From: Nostoc parmelioides FACHB-3921
GTDB lineage: Bacteria > Cyanobacteriota > Cyanobacteriia > Cyanobacteriales > Nostocaceae
DNA length: 64,000 nt
Direction of reading: 5' to 3'
Assembly (NCBI RefSeq): GCF_014696625.1
Contig: NZ_JACJQL010000002.1
Span: 248,001-312,000 of the forward strand
Of this stretch, positions 8,339-16,425 are shown piece by piece (within the stretch, counting starts at the first letter, position 1; every line of letters starts with the position of its first letter). Below the pieces are notes generated by a model that was not told the origin of the DNA, did no database searches, and saw only the letters and a program-made list of their open reading frames with translations. Position numbers and translations under genes: made by a program.

Positions 8339-8932
8339 ATGACTAGTGTGACTGCCCATGAGGCTCATGGGGGACATGAGGCGCATCCAGATTTACGAGT
8401 TTGGGGGTTGTTGACTTTCCTGATTTCTGAATCTTTGATGTTTGGGGGATTTTTTGCCACTTATCTGTTTTTCAAGGGGACTACCGAGGTGTGGCCGCCG
8501 GAAGGAACAGAGGTAGAGTTGTTTGTCCCAGCAATTAACACCGCTATTCTGTTATCTAGCAGTGTGGTCATTCACTTCGGTGATATGGCGATTAAGAGAG
8601 GTAATGTCTGGGGAATGCGGATTTGGTATTTCCTGACGGCGATTATGGGAGCAGTGTTTTTAGCTGGTCAGGTGTACGAGTACCAGAATTTAGGGTACGG
8701 TCTGACTACCAATGTGTTTGCCAACTGCTTCTATATCATGACTGGGTTCCACGGACTGCACGTATTTATCGGGCTGTTATTGATTTTAGGTGTGTTGTGG
8801 CGATCGCGCCGTTCTGGCCATTATTCAGCCACTAAACACACAGGTATCGAAATGGCAGAAATTTACTGGCACTTCGTAGACATCATCTGGATTGTTCTTT
8901 TTACCTTGGTTTATCTGCTCAACCTTTTGTAA
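8339..8932 (+). CDS. coxC: Cytochrome c oxidase subunit III
   Basis: A 197-residue, five-helix subunit III of the oxidase encoded just upstream. The sequence opens with a His-rich stretch (HEAHGGHEAHPD) before the first helix; typical subunit III features are SLMFGGFFATYLFF, the GFHGLHVFIG helix and the C-terminal YWHFVDIIWIVLF. It stabilises the oxygen/proton core. I use the ATG at 8339, eight bases after GGAG; a GTG two codons earlier is the alternative. The 170-bp gap to coxA holds hairpin repeats, unlike the tight coxB-coxA junction. Confidence 0.95.
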   Translation: MTSVTAHEAHGGHEAHPDLRVWGLLTFLISESLMFGGFFATYLFFKGTTEVWPPEGTEVELFVPAINTAILLSSSVVIHFGDMAIKRGNVWGMRIWYFLTAIMGAVFLAGQVYEYQNLGYGLTTNVFANCFYIMTGFHGLHVFIGLLLILGVLWRSRRSGHYSATKHTGIEMAEIYWHFVDIIWIVLFTLVYLLNLL

Positions 8933-8994
8933 ATACAAGGGTAATAGGTAATAAGCTGTCAGGCATTTAACTTGTACATCTTTTTGTGTTAGCT

Positions 8995-9035
8995 GTTGAC
9001 AGTTGACGGTTGACAGTTAACCGTCAACTGTCAAC
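8995..9035 (+). terminator. 17-bp stem hairpin after coxC
   Basis: GTTGACAGTTGACGGTT (8995-9011) is perfectly complementary to 9019-9035 around a 7-nt loop. The arms are made of opposed GTTGACA/GTTGACG heptads. No T-run follows, so termination is only suggested by position. Confidence 0.45.
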
Positions 9036-9120
9036 AAACCATACAAGTGAGTATGTAATTTAAAAGCGTAATAGATTTTCCAATTACCCATTAGCTATTA
9101 CCAATTCCCAGGAGGTTATT

Positions 9121-9606
9121 TTGCATACAGACACTAATAAATTTTCCTGGTTCCAAGTCCCTGAAGATATCAAACATTTGTTAATTTTAGCTGCACAGAG
9201 TTGGGAGAATACTTCAGTATCAGAGCAATATATTCAACAAGCTTTAGATAAAACAGGAAAAAATACTGATATATTAGTAGCAGCATATAGGTTTTTTTAC
9301 TATAAAAATAATTATTCTTTAGCATTGCAAACAACTTACCAATTATTAGATAAAATTAGAGAATCGGAAAAGTTTCCTGATAAATGGGAGGAACTTAAAC
9401 CTATATTGGTTAATCGTAGAGAGGAATCCCCAATCAGGTTATACTTGAACGCTTATGCAGCTGCTGGATTGGTATTAGCTAAGTTAGGGGAAATCGAGCA
9501 AGCTAAGGAAATCAGCATGAGAGTCAAGGAAATTGATGACAAGCATGATTTCGGTGCAGGAATCCTACTGGATGTTTTGACGCGTCCAGCAGAAGAAGAC
9601 GATTAA
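9121..9606 (+). CDS. TPR-like helical protein (hypothetical)
   Basis: A 161-residue, all-helical, soluble protein. Segments such as ILVAAYRFFYYKNNYSLALQTTYQLLDKI (about 52-80) and LNAYAAAGLVLAKLGEIEQAKEI (about 108-130) have the spacing of tetratricopeptide repeats, implying protein-protein contacts. It has a TTG start, supported by a perfect AGGAGG five bases upstream; there is no nearby ATG in frame. It lies between the cox operon and the cupin gene, so a role in the same micro-oxic island is possible. No specific function is recognised. Confidence 0.7.
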   Translation: MHTDTNKFSWFQVPEDIKHLLILAAQSWENTSVSEQYIQQALDKTGKNTDILVAAYRFFYYKNNYSLALQTTYQLLDKIRESEKFPDKWEELKPILVNRREESPIRLYLNAYAAAGLVLAKLGEIEQAKEISMRVKEIDDKHDFGAGILLDVLTRPAEEDD

Positions 9607-9641
9607 ATCAGTCAATGTTTACCAGTTAACACTCAACAACC

Positions 9642-9809
9642 ATGAAGATTTTTTCTTTTTTCAGCGCATCTTCCCCTCAACCTCTATCTACATTTTCTAA
9701 CACTAATAACAACCAATTTCCCTCTACAGTTGTAGTTCCTACTTTCCCTACAACTGATAACCTACCGAACGTTAACACCCCCGTATTTGTGCTTCCTAGA
9801 TTTTCTTAA
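9642..9809 (+). CDS. Small hypothetical protein (55 aa)
   Basis: An ATG-started frame between the TPR gene (35 bp away) and the cupin gene (17 bp away), same strand. The peptide starts MKIFSFFSASSPQPLSTFSN, is rich in Pro, Thr, Ser and Asn, and has no Cys, His, Gly, Glu or Trp. It lacks a clear Shine-Dalgarno sequence. Tight spacing suggests it belongs to the operon, but low complexity leaves room for a chance ORF. Confidence 0.45.
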   Translation: MKIFSFFSASSPQPLSTFSNTNNNQFPSTVVVPTFPTTDNLPNVNTPVFVLPRFS

Positions 9810-9826
9810 CTGAGAGTTTAAAGATC

Positions 9827-10438
9827 ATGCAAGGTAGGGATTGGCTCTTGACAGGAGACGGTCAATATCAAGTGTGTAAATCTGCGAGAAGTTGGGATTT
9901 ATTACAAGAGAATTATCGTCTTTATCGGTTTTTAACTGAGATGGAAGATATTCTCAATCAGGTAAGTGATGAATCTACTCGCTTACCTGAAATCCGAATG
10001 CTCGTCAGGCGCTTGATTGTAAATTCGTACTGGGTGCGAAGTCAGTATTTAGAACCTTCTCCAACCACAGGAACCTCTGTTCTCCTCCTATATGATGAAT
10101 TGGGTTTTCCCTTGACTGTGCAAACAGTCTCATTTGCACCAGGAACCCTATCTACTATTCATAATCATGGAACTTGGGGAGTTGTTGCGGTCTTAAAAGG
10201 GCAAGAGAAAAATACTGTTTGGCGACGCACAAAAACCCCAGATTCTCAAGACAAAATCGAGGCAACGGGAGAAATTACTTTATCACCAGGGGACATGATT
10301 AGCTTCACTCCCGACGCAATTCATAGCGTCCAAGCAATAGGTGATGAACCAACGGTCACCTTTAATATCTATGGCGAAACTGACCCCAAACAAAGATTTG
10401 AGTTTGATGCAGTTACCCATAGTGCTAAAAAATTTTAA
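9827..10438 (+). CDS. Cysteine dioxygenase-like cupin protein
   Basis: A 203-residue single-domain cupin. The iron-binding motif is seen as PGTLSTIHNHGTWGVVAVLKG (two His, about residues 112-114), with the second cupin motif PGDMISFTPDAIHSV supplying the third His. This three-His set fits thiol dioxygenases (cysteine or 3-mercaptopropionate dioxygenase), which oxidise a thiol to the sulfinate. The expected substrate Arg near the N-terminal third is not certain by eye. It lies in the same run as the nitrogenase-associated ArsC-like gene and faces cysK across 0.9 kb, so a role in cysteine or sulfide balance is plausible. Start ATG at 9827 (MQGRDWLL). Confidence 0.75.
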   Translation: MQGRDWLLTGDGQYQVCKSARSWDLLQENYRLYRFLTEMEDILNQVSDESTRLPEIRMLVRRLIVNSYWVRSQYLEPSPTTGTSVLLLYDELGFPLTVQTVSFAPGTLSTIHNHGTWGVVAVLKGQEKNTVWRRTKTPDSQDKIEATGEITLSPGDMISFTPDAIHSVQAIGDEPTVTFNIYGETDPKQRFEFDAVTHSAKKF

Positions 10439-10493
10439 GGGGGAGGGTAGAAAGTAGGAATTAATCATTAACGCTGTGTGCAACTTTTTCAAA

Positions 10494-10674
10494 CCTAACC
10501 CCCAACCCCTTCCCTACCAGGGAAGGGGAGCAAGAATTAAAGCCTCTACGCCACTTGCTACAACGCGGGGAACCCGCGCAACGCAGTGGCTCCTCCTTGC
10601 AGGGGAGAGGTACCCTGCGGGTACTCCTACGGAGAACTCGTAGAGTAGCAAGCTATGGAGAGGGGTTTCAAGAA
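10494..10674 (+). repeat. Mosaic dispersed repeat with nested hairpins
   Basis: Most of this 322-bp gap is a repeat mosaic: CCCCTTCCCTACCAGGGAAGGGG-like hairpin, then blocks rich in CGCGGGGAACCCGCG, a GGTACCCTGCGGGTACTCC unit and CTCCTACGGAGAACTCGTAGAG, closing with GGAGAGGGGTTTCAAG. These blocks are typical of Nostoc intergenic repeats; parts recur at 8165, 35031 and 43963. No coding potential. ATTACCC heptads at 10708-10735 precede the next gene. Confidence 0.65.
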
Positions 10675-10760
10675 TAGGTTGCACATCAGGTTAATTATCC
10701 TCCTATTCCCTATTACCCATTACCCATTACCCATTCCCTACTCATTAGGAGATACTTCAA

Positions 10761-11273
10761 ATGGCTAGAGTAATTTTCTATGAAAAACCCGGCTGTAAAG
10801 GTGGTACTCGTCAGAAAGTTTTGTTAACTGCGGCTGGACATGAAGTGATCACTTACAACCTGCTTACGGAACCTTGGACAGTGGAACGTCTGCGTTCATT
10901 TTTTGGCGATCGCCCAGTCACCGACTGGTTTAATCGTTCCGCGCCACAAATCAAGTCTGGTGAGATTGTTCCCGAACAACTAGACGAGCAAACAGCCTTA
11001 CTTTTAATGCTGAGAGAACCTTTATTAATTCGTCGCCCTTTACTGCAAGTGGGCGATCGCCGCGAGGTTGGTTTTGATGTCGAAATCCTCGAAACTTGGA
11101 TTGGCTTAAAACCCGTGGACGAATCCTTCCGCGCCATGAGCGAAAACCTTATGAGCCAAGACTTGCAAGGCTGCGCCCACGGTGGTCATAGTCACGATCA
11201 TCACCACGACCATCAAGGTGGATGCAGCCATCACGGTCAACAAGAACACCACAGACAAAGCTGTCATCATTAA
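10761..11273 (+). CDS. Nitrogenase-associated ArsC-family protein with His-rich tail
   Basis: A 170-residue protein. Residues 1-115 are a thioredoxin-fold ArsC/Spx-like domain (MARVIFYEKPGCKGG, then TEPWTVERLRSFFGDRPVTDWFN), matching the family annotated as nitrogenase-associated protein in diazotrophs. Only one Cys of the usual redox pair is in the N-terminal motif (PGCKGG). The last 35 residues are a His/Gly/Cys tail beginning CAHGGHSHDHHHDH, likely to bind Ni, Zn, Cu or Fe. The ATG has TAGGAG upstream. It lies between the cupin gene and convergent cysK. A link to nitrogenase follows from family and context; the biochemical role is unknown. Confidence 0.8.
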   Translation: MARVIFYEKPGCKGGTRQKVLLTAAGHEVITYNLLTEPWTVERLRSFFGDRPVTDWFNRSAPQIKSGEIVPEQLDEQTALLLMLREPLLIRRPLLQVGDRREVGFDVEILETWIGLKPVDESFRAMSENLMSQDLQGCAHGGHSHDHHHDHQGGCSHHGQQEHHRQSCHH

Positions 11274-11289
11274 ACACCAAACACCCATA

Positions 11290-11312
11290 GAGACGTAGCA
11301 CCGCTACGTCTC
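11290..11312. terminator. Hairpin between convergent genes
   Basis: GAGACGTAGC (11290-11299) and GCTACGTCTC (11303-11312) pair perfectly around ACC, between the ends of the ArsC-like gene and cysK. The GAGACGTAGC type hairpin is a small dispersed repeat and may serve as a two-way terminator; no T-run follows. Confidence 0.45.
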
Positions 11313-11339
11313 CAACTCCAACAAAGTTATTGCACAAAA

Positions 11340-12299
11340 TTACCGAACACCAGCAGTTTCATTCGTCAAATCCTGAAACAAAGGGGTGCTGAGGTAGCGT
11401 TCGCCGAAGGAAGGTTGAACCATCACAATTAACTTACCGGCATTTTCTGGACGTTTCCCCACCTGTAAAGCTGCACACAAAGCCGCACCGGAAGAGATAC
11501 CAGATAACAAACCTTCTTCCCTGGCTAAACGTCGCCCGTAACTCATCGCTTGATCATCACTCACCCTGATGACTTCATCCACCAATTCTAGGCGGAGGAC
11601 ATCGGGAACAAAGCCAGCGCCGATACCTTGGATTTTGTGCGGCCCAGCTTGTCCACCGGAGAGGATAGGGCTATTGCTGGGTTCAACTGCGATCGCCTGA
11701 AAACTGGGTTTGCGTTGCTTCAGTACCTCTGCAATCCCAGTAATCGTTCCTCCAGTACCCACCCCAGCAATCACAATATCAACTTCACCATCGGTATCAT
11801 TCCAAATTTCTTCGGCGGTAGTTTCGCGGTGGATTTTGGGGTTAGCTGGGTTGCGAAACTGTTGCAACATATGAGCATCAGGGGTACTAGCCACAAGTTC
11901 TTCAGCTTTGCGAATAGCTCCCCGCATACCTTCCGTACCTGGTGTCAACTCTAAAGTTGCACCATAAGCCCGCAGCATAGCCCGTCTTTCTTGGCTCATG
12001 GTTTCTGGCATAGTCAAGATTAACTGATAACCACGGGCGGCGGCTACCATTGCCAGGGCAATTCCTGTATTACCGGAAGTTGGTTCTACTAAAATAGTTT
12101 TTCCCGGTGTGATTAAACCTTCTGCTTCTGCTGCGTTAATCATACTCACCCCAATCCGGTCTTTTACGGAAGAGGCTGGATTCATTCCTTCTAGTTTGAC
12201 AACTATTCTGGCAACTACTCCTTCCGCTTGGGGAATCTTATTAAGCTTAACTAAAGGTGTACCTCCAATAAGTTCTGTTACATCATTAGCAATTCGCAT
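11340..12299 (-). CDS. cysK: Cysteine synthase A (O-acetylserine sulfhydrylase)
   Basis: A 319-residue PLP enzyme making cysteine from O-acetylserine and sulfide. The PLP Lys is in [10 protein letters not shown] (about residue 46), the substrate loop is [14 protein letters not shown] (about 68-81), and the phosphate-binding loop is [15 protein letters not shown] (about 174-188). Length matches the family. The start is supported by AGGAG nine bases upstream. Cyanobacteria often carry several copies; this one lies close to nitrogen-fixation support genes, where extra cysteine would feed Fe-S cluster assembly, which is an inference. An upstream gap of 1 kb separates it from the next gene. Confidence 0.95.
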   Translation of the reverse strand: MRIANDVTELIGGTPLVKLNKIPQAEGVVARIVVKLEGMNPASSVKDRIGVSMINAAEAEGLITPGKTILVEPTSGNTGIALAMVAAARGYQLILTMPETMSQERRAMLRAYGATLELTPGTEGMRGAIRKAEELVASTPDAHMLQQFRNPANPKIHRETTAEEIWNDTDGEVDIVIAGVGTGGTITGIAEVLKQRKPSFQAIAVEPSNSPILSGGQAGPHKIQGIGAGFVPDVLRLELVDEVIRVSDDQAMSYGRRLAREEGLLSGISSGAALCAALQVGKRPENAGKLIVMVQPSFGERYLSTPLFQDLTNETAGVR

Positions 12300-13306
12300 T
12301 ATTTTACTCCTAAAATTCTTAATTTAGAGTGAATTGTTTACTTATAACAATTAGCTTATAACAGTTACCTTAGAAGTATTAAATTTACAAATCAGATTGC
12401 GTGAGAATATATGTGATGTACTTTCACTAAAGCATAAAACTGGTGACTAAATAAAGCTATTTAAAAACATTTGCCCAGCAATTTTCTTTTTTAATGTCTT
12501 TTGTCACTATGAACACATTTACACATTAAAAAATATTAAATATCTCTTGCTCATGGAACTCTATTTTTGTAGCCATCGTCTACATAACTAAGAATTTGGT
12601 GAATTTATTTTATCACTTTGTTCAAATCACACATTTTATAGAATTTTAATTGTTTTTTCGGACTTATTTTTATATACTCACCAATACATATATTTTGCTT
12701 GAGTACAAATTTTTAGCATAAATCACTCAACCACAAAGTTGATTGTATTCGCCACATATTTAGCTTTGAGCTTGCTTTGATAAATGCCAGAACCCCAGTC
12801 AATAAATGCTAGTACCCCACCTCAAAAATACTAGTACCCATACCCCAAATTATTTTTGTAATCTTTATAAGATAAGGGATTGCAGATTTGAGTACAAAAC
12901 TAATAAATTTAATAATCTTGATCCGACTCATATAAACCATAGGTCAGAAGGTCGGCTGATATAAAACTAATAGGATTTACGCAGAGATTCCCCTCTACCC
13001 CCCGAAATTCAATGGGTTAAACCAAAGAACTAGGGGGGACTTCTTAATCATTAAAGAGTAATCGGTGAACATATTTAATAATTAGTAGCTGATAACCTAA
13101 ATTAAGTATTCAGGATACCTAAATTTGCTAAAGTATACGCGCTTTTTAAAATAATATGATTTTTCAATTATGACATATTTTATTTTTCCGTGTCGGCTAC
13201 TTAGTTAGACCATCGAACTTTATTGATAACGAGAGCATGAAAAAGTTTGTCAGACTACTCCCCACTCCCTACTCCCCATTTCCTTCTTTAAGATAGGAGA
13301 GCAAAG
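12300..13306. other. 1-kb gene-free region upstream of cysK
   Basis: AT-rich and without convincing ORFs. It contains three phased near-repeats at 12782-12849 (listed separately) and a decayed repeat with ATTCCCCTCTACCCCCCG and CTAGGGGGG blocks around 12986-13038. Either the cysK promoter or that of the gene at 13307 could extend into it. Confidence 0.5.
12782..12849 (+). repeat. Three phased 22-23 bp direct repeats
   Basis: Units start at 12782 (AAATGCCAGAACCCCAG), 12804 (AAATGCTAGTACCCCAC) and 12827 (AAATACTAGTACCCATA). The spacing is close to two helical turns, as in some regulator-binding arrays. Confidence 0.5.
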
Positions 13307-13732
13307 ATGAAAGTCAAACTCTTAAATGTTCTCACGGTTTTTTTAGTTACTTTCATGGTGTTATCTCCAGGGCTAATAATATTTGGTGTTGTTTGGGTAA
13401 GACATATAGAGTTCGTTAAAACACAGAAATTAGCATTTGCAGTCAATAATATTAATCCAGCAGATACCACTCTATCTACCGCAAACACAACTCAAAACTT
13501 AGAACTACCCCAAGTTAGCACCCAAATTTCTGATCGAAATATTGTGAATCAACTGTTGACTGCTGAACAGTACAAACTCGCTGTCCTCCTGCAATGGTTC
13601 GTTTTGCTAACCCCTATATTTATTGGGTTAGGAATTATTGTGTATGACAGATATCTTGTTTACCGTGCTGCTGTTTTAAGAGAACAAATTGAAATGTTAG
13701 AAAGACTTTGGCAGCAAAGCATTGAACAATGA
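13307..13732 (+). CDS. Two-helix membrane protein (hypothetical)
   Basis: A 141-residue protein with an N-terminal helix (about 8-29) and a second helix (about 95-112), separated by a 60-residue Thr/Asn/Gln-rich loop that would lie on the far side of the membrane. The C-terminus is amphipathic (YRAAVLREQIEMLERLWQQSIEQ) and could form a coiled coil. An AGGAG sequence lies eight bases before the ATG. No known family is recognised. The next genes follow on the same strand after 81 bp. Confidence 0.65.
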   Translation: MKVKLLNVLTVFLVTFMVLSPGLIIFGVVWVRHIEFVKTQKLAFAVNNINPADTTLSTANTTQNLELPQVSTQISDRNIVNQLLTAEQYKLAVLLQWFVLLTPIFIGLGIIVYDRYLVYRAAVLREQIEMLERLWQQSIEQ

Positions 13733-13813
13733 ATCAATTCAAATTTCAAGATAAAAACAACTGGCGACTGACCACTAACCGCTAACAATTTTGTAAAAAA
13801 AAACAAATTCACT

Positions 13814-14089
13814 ATGACTGAAGCAACACAAGAACGCCAAACTTCATACTTTAATTTAATTGATGAATTGCTGCAATGTCCGAATGGTCAAGAACCGGAA
13901 ATATTAGAAGCCAAAGCAGAATTAATTGATGCTGGTTTTGTGGAAACTATCGTACAAGTAGCAACAGCATTTGCACATCAAGGTAATCAAGATGGGGCGC
14001 AGTTTTTATTTTTTTTAGCTCGTGAGTTAGCGAAAAGTTTAGGCTTATATCCTGATTTTCAAAAATCTGAAGGAGCAAATGAGGGGTAA
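13814..14089 (+). CDS. Standalone helical domain resembling the N-terminus of TPR-CHAT proteins
   Basis: A 91-residue soluble helical protein. The pattern LIDELLQCPNGQEPEILEAKAELIDAGFVETIVQVA...QGNQDGAQFLFFLARELAKSLG recalls the N-terminal module in front of TPR/CHAT-protease proteins of filamentous cyanobacteria, here without TPR or CHAT parts. This is an eye-level similarity. It lies two bases upstream of the next gene, so the two are almost certainly co-translated. No catalytic residues are seen. Confidence 0.6.
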   Translation: MTEATQERQTSYFNLIDELLQCPNGQEPEILEAKAELIDAGFVETIVQVATAFAHQGNQDGAQFLFFLARELAKSLGLYPDFQKSEGANEG

Positions 14090-14091
14090 TA

Positions 14092-14403
14092 ATGCTACTA
14101 ACTGCAACTGATGCTGGACACATAGCGTTAGAGTTTCTCCTAGCAGACTGGAATATTGTAGATGAATACAGAGATTGGTTTAGCATCTTTAATTCTCGTC
14201 TGACGGGTCAGAGTTGGTACATTGTGGAGTTAGGTATAGAAGGATTTCCTGATAGATGGTACATCCAAGTATACGATACAGGAGAATGTGACCCTAACTA
14301 TACTTTTGCTTCCCCGATTCATGCTTCCGAAGGGTTTGCCGACTTGAGTCATTTACCAGAAATTGTGGCTGAAGTATTAGTTGCAGAACGCAAATCTAGA
14401 TAA
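14092..14403 (+). CDS. Hypothetical protein (103 aa)
   Basis: A soluble 103-residue protein rich in aromatic residues (WYIVELGIEGFPDRWYIQVYD), with a beta-strand-like middle and helical ends. No family is recognised. It starts two bases after the stop of the preceding gene, with GAGGGG upstream, so they form a two-gene unit that ends at a strong hairpin at 14428-14464. Confidence 0.6.
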   Translation: MLLTATDAGHIALEFLLADWNIVDEYRDWFSIFNSRLTGQSWYIVELGIEGFPDRWYIQVYDTGECDPNYTFASPIHASEGFADLSHLPEIVAEVLVAERKSR

Positions 14404-14427
14404 AATAGTAAGCAATATTTTACCAAT

Positions 14428-14464
14428 AAAGATCCCCGAATTCTTAAAGAATTCGGGGATCTTT
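14428..14464 (+). terminator. Strong hairpin terminator
   Basis: A perfect 16-bp stem: AAAGATCCCCGAATTC (14428-14443), loop TTAAA, and the complementary arm 14449-14464 ending in TTT, followed by CGTTTC. It closes the 13814-14403 gene pair. Confidence 0.8.
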
Positions 14465-14621
14465 CGTTTCAAGTATACAAGTATAAATATTAATTTTATT
14501 TTATTTTTTTACATATATTCTATTAATAATAGGAAGAAAATAATGCTGAATTGTCAACATTAAATGACAAAAATATGTTATATTAGTTAGCGTGATGTAC
14601 GCTACATAAATATCAATTGCA

Positions 14622-14957
14622 ATGATTGCGGAAGATATCCTAGCTAAGGAATTCACAAGAGTCGTCAATCACTACTACCCAAAAGTCGGGGAATTATTAG
14701 ACGGGTGTCATGTGAAAGTCATCACCTGTTTTTGGGGACGACCTGCTAGACGCTTGCAATATATAGGGATTTATTGTTCTGGTGAAATGCTCCCTTATGT
14801 GCAGACTCAAAAAGAAATACTCAGAGAAGTAGCTGAAAACATGGGGTTAGTGCAAGTAGTTTGCATGAATGCTAAACGATTATTGCGAGACCCCATGTCA
14901 AAGCTGAAAGATAACGACCCACGCCTATGGCTGGAGTTGCAGATGGTAGCAAGGTAG
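14622..14957 (+). CDS. Hypothetical protein (111 aa), first gene of LLM operon
   Basis: A 111-residue soluble protein with a helix (IAEDILAKEFTRVVNHYY), a beta-rich middle (HVKVITCFWGRPARRLQYIGIYC) and a long helical C-terminal part. Two Cys near 37 and 53 are notable. No family is recognised. It lies 21 bp upstream of the LLM oxidoreductase and probably forms an operon with it. A small inverted repeat TAGCGT-N5-ACGCTA at 14588-14604 lies 17 bp before the ATG and could be an operator. Confidence 0.6.
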   Translation: MIAEDILAKEFTRVVNHYYPKVGELLDGCHVKVITCFWGRPARRLQYIGIYCSGEMLPYVQTQKEILREVAENMGLVQVVCMNAKRLLRDPMSKLKDNDPRLWLELQMVAR

Positions 14958-14978
14958 AGTAGGAATCGCTAGCAAATA

Positions 14979-15980
14979 ATGAAAACTGGACTGTTCTGCA
15001 ATTACGAAAATCATCACCAAGACTCGCGTCGAGCCATTTTTGAACAAGTGGCGCTAGTACGACAGGCGGAAAAGTTGGGTTTCGACGAGGCTTGGGTAAC
15101 AGAGCATCATTTTAATGAAGTAAATCTCAGTTCGTCAATATTGCTGTTGATGGCACATTTAGCAGGTGTCACCTCAACTATTAAATTAGGTACGGCGGCG
15201 GTTTTATTACCATTCCACAACCCGATTCGGGTGGCGGAAGATATTGCTACCTTAGATAATTTGTGCAATGGACGATTATTATTTGGTGTGGCTAAAGGGG
15301 GGCCATTTCCCCAACATAACAAGCATTTTGCCACACCAATGGGCGAATCTCGCGCGATGATGTTAGAGGCACTGGCATTGATTCAAAAGCTCTTATATGA
15401 AACTGATGTATCATTTAACGGACAATATTATCAGTGCGATCGCCTCACAGTTTACCCGAAACCTTTACAGCAAGAAATCCCCGTTTATCTAGCCACTGGT
15501 GATGATGCAGGTATCGAATTTGCGGCCAAACATTCCTTTGCTTTGATGGGGGGGCCGCCGTTTGCTCTGGAGAGATTAAAAAAGACGGTGGAAACCTATC
15601 GAGCCATAAATTCTAGTGGTGGGGAAAAATTTGTTTTAGCGCGCTTCTTTTATGTAGGTAAAACCTATGATGAAGCAGTGAGTGAGGCTTTACCTTTTAT
15701 TAGGTATTTTAGCCAGAAAATGACAGCCAATTCGTCCCAAGTAATGCAGAGCGGTTCTAGCGGTCATAAGCAATTTGACCGCACAAATATTTGTTTTGAT
15801 GAAGACTACTTGATTGAAAATTCCATCATTGGTGATGTGGCTACTTGTCGAGACAAAATCAAGAAATTTCAAGACGAATTGGATCTAGGTACATTAGCGC
15901 TCAAACCCTCATCTTTTGCTTTGCAAAAAAATCAGGAAAGCTTGCAGCGCTACAACCAAGAGGTACAAAATTATGTCTAA
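14979..15980 (+). CDS. LLM-class flavin-dependent oxidoreductase
   Basis: A 333-residue luciferase-like TIM-barrel protein. Diagnostic parts are the N-terminal strand MKTGLFCNYENHH, EQVALVRQAEKLGFDEAWVTEHHF (about 23-46), TIKLGTAAVLLPFHNPIRVAEDIATLDNLCNGRLLFGVAKGG (about 68-110) and a C-terminal SAM-like/flavin region. Such enzymes use FMN, or F420 in other phyla, to oxidise small molecules; the substrate is not evident. Its 3' end overlaps the next gene by eight bases, so expression is coupled. Neighbouring small genes without known function suggest a dedicated but uncharacterised pathway. Confidence 0.85.
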   Translation: MKTGLFCNYENHHQDSRRAIFEQVALVRQAEKLGFDEAWVTEHHFNEVNLSSSILLLMAHLAGVTSTIKLGTAAVLLPFHNPIRVAEDIATLDNLCNGRLLFGVAKGGPFPQHNKHFATPMGESRAMMLEALALIQKLLYETDVSFNGQYYQCDRLTVYPKPLQQEIPVYLATGDDAGIEFAAKHSFALMGGPPFALERLKKTVETYRAINSSGGEKFVLARFFYVGKTYDEAVSEALPFIRYFSQKMTANSSQVMQSGSSGHKQFDRTNICFDEDYLIENSIIGDVATCRDKIKKFQDELDLGTLALKPSSFALQKNQESLQRYNQEVQNYV

Positions 15981-16344
15981 ATTGAATCTGCTTCCACCCG
16001 ATGATTTACCGCCTAGTGTGGTGTCAAAAGAGGATGGAATACTGCATCTGGAGCTAGAACAGTCTATTGGCAGATGCTTTTACCAAGCTTGCGATCGCAT
16101 TACCCAAGCATTGCTGAATAATTGCCAGTGGTATCTTACCAAAAAAGATGCGATCGTTATGCTGATTGTTGACTGTCCAGATATTGTCTCTTACTGGCAC
16201 ATAGTCAGCAATATTCCTCAATTAGGAAATCGCCTAGAGAGGTTTACCAAAAATGCCAAAATTCGCGTTTATCCCCCTTTTGGCAAAGGTGAACCTTTAG
16301 AGATTAGTGTCAATGAAATTTCTGCTTATCGAGATTGGCTCTAG
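15973..16344 (+). CDS. Hypothetical protein (123 aa), coupled to the LLM gene
   Basis: A soluble 123-residue protein starting MSKLNLLPPDDLPPSVV. The ATG lies inside the last codons of the LLM gene (ATGTCTAA), a classic translational-coupling overlap. An in-frame extension upstream would run inside the LLM gene and is not needed. Motifs such as GRCFYQACDRITQALLNNCQWYL and IRVYPPFGKGEPLEISVNEISAYRDWL do not match a family I know. Followed by a terminator. Confidence 0.65.
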   Translation: MSKLNLLPPDDLPPSVVSKEDGILHLELEQSIGRCFYQACDRITQALLNNCQWYLTKKDAIVMLIVDCPDIVSYWHIVSNIPQLGNRLERFTKNAKIRVYPPFGKGEPLEISVNEISAYRDWL

Positions 16345-16378
16345 ATTTTTGAAGCATCTCGGATGATTAAATTTCAGT

Positions 16379-16408
16379 AACCCAGTTTTTCCAAAGGCTG
16401 GGTTTTTT
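16379..16408 (+). terminator. Rho-independent terminator
   Basis: AACCCAG (16379-16385) pairs with CTGGGTT (16398-16404), followed by TTTTCTTTT. It ends the 14622-16344 operon and may also serve the convergent coq4 gene. Confidence 0.75.
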
Positions 16409-16425
16409 CTTTTATTCCCAGTCTC

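Noticed and set aside
12409..12428. TGTGATGTACTTTCAC-like sequence as a CRP-type site
   Set aside because: The gap is seven, not six, and the right half is poor.
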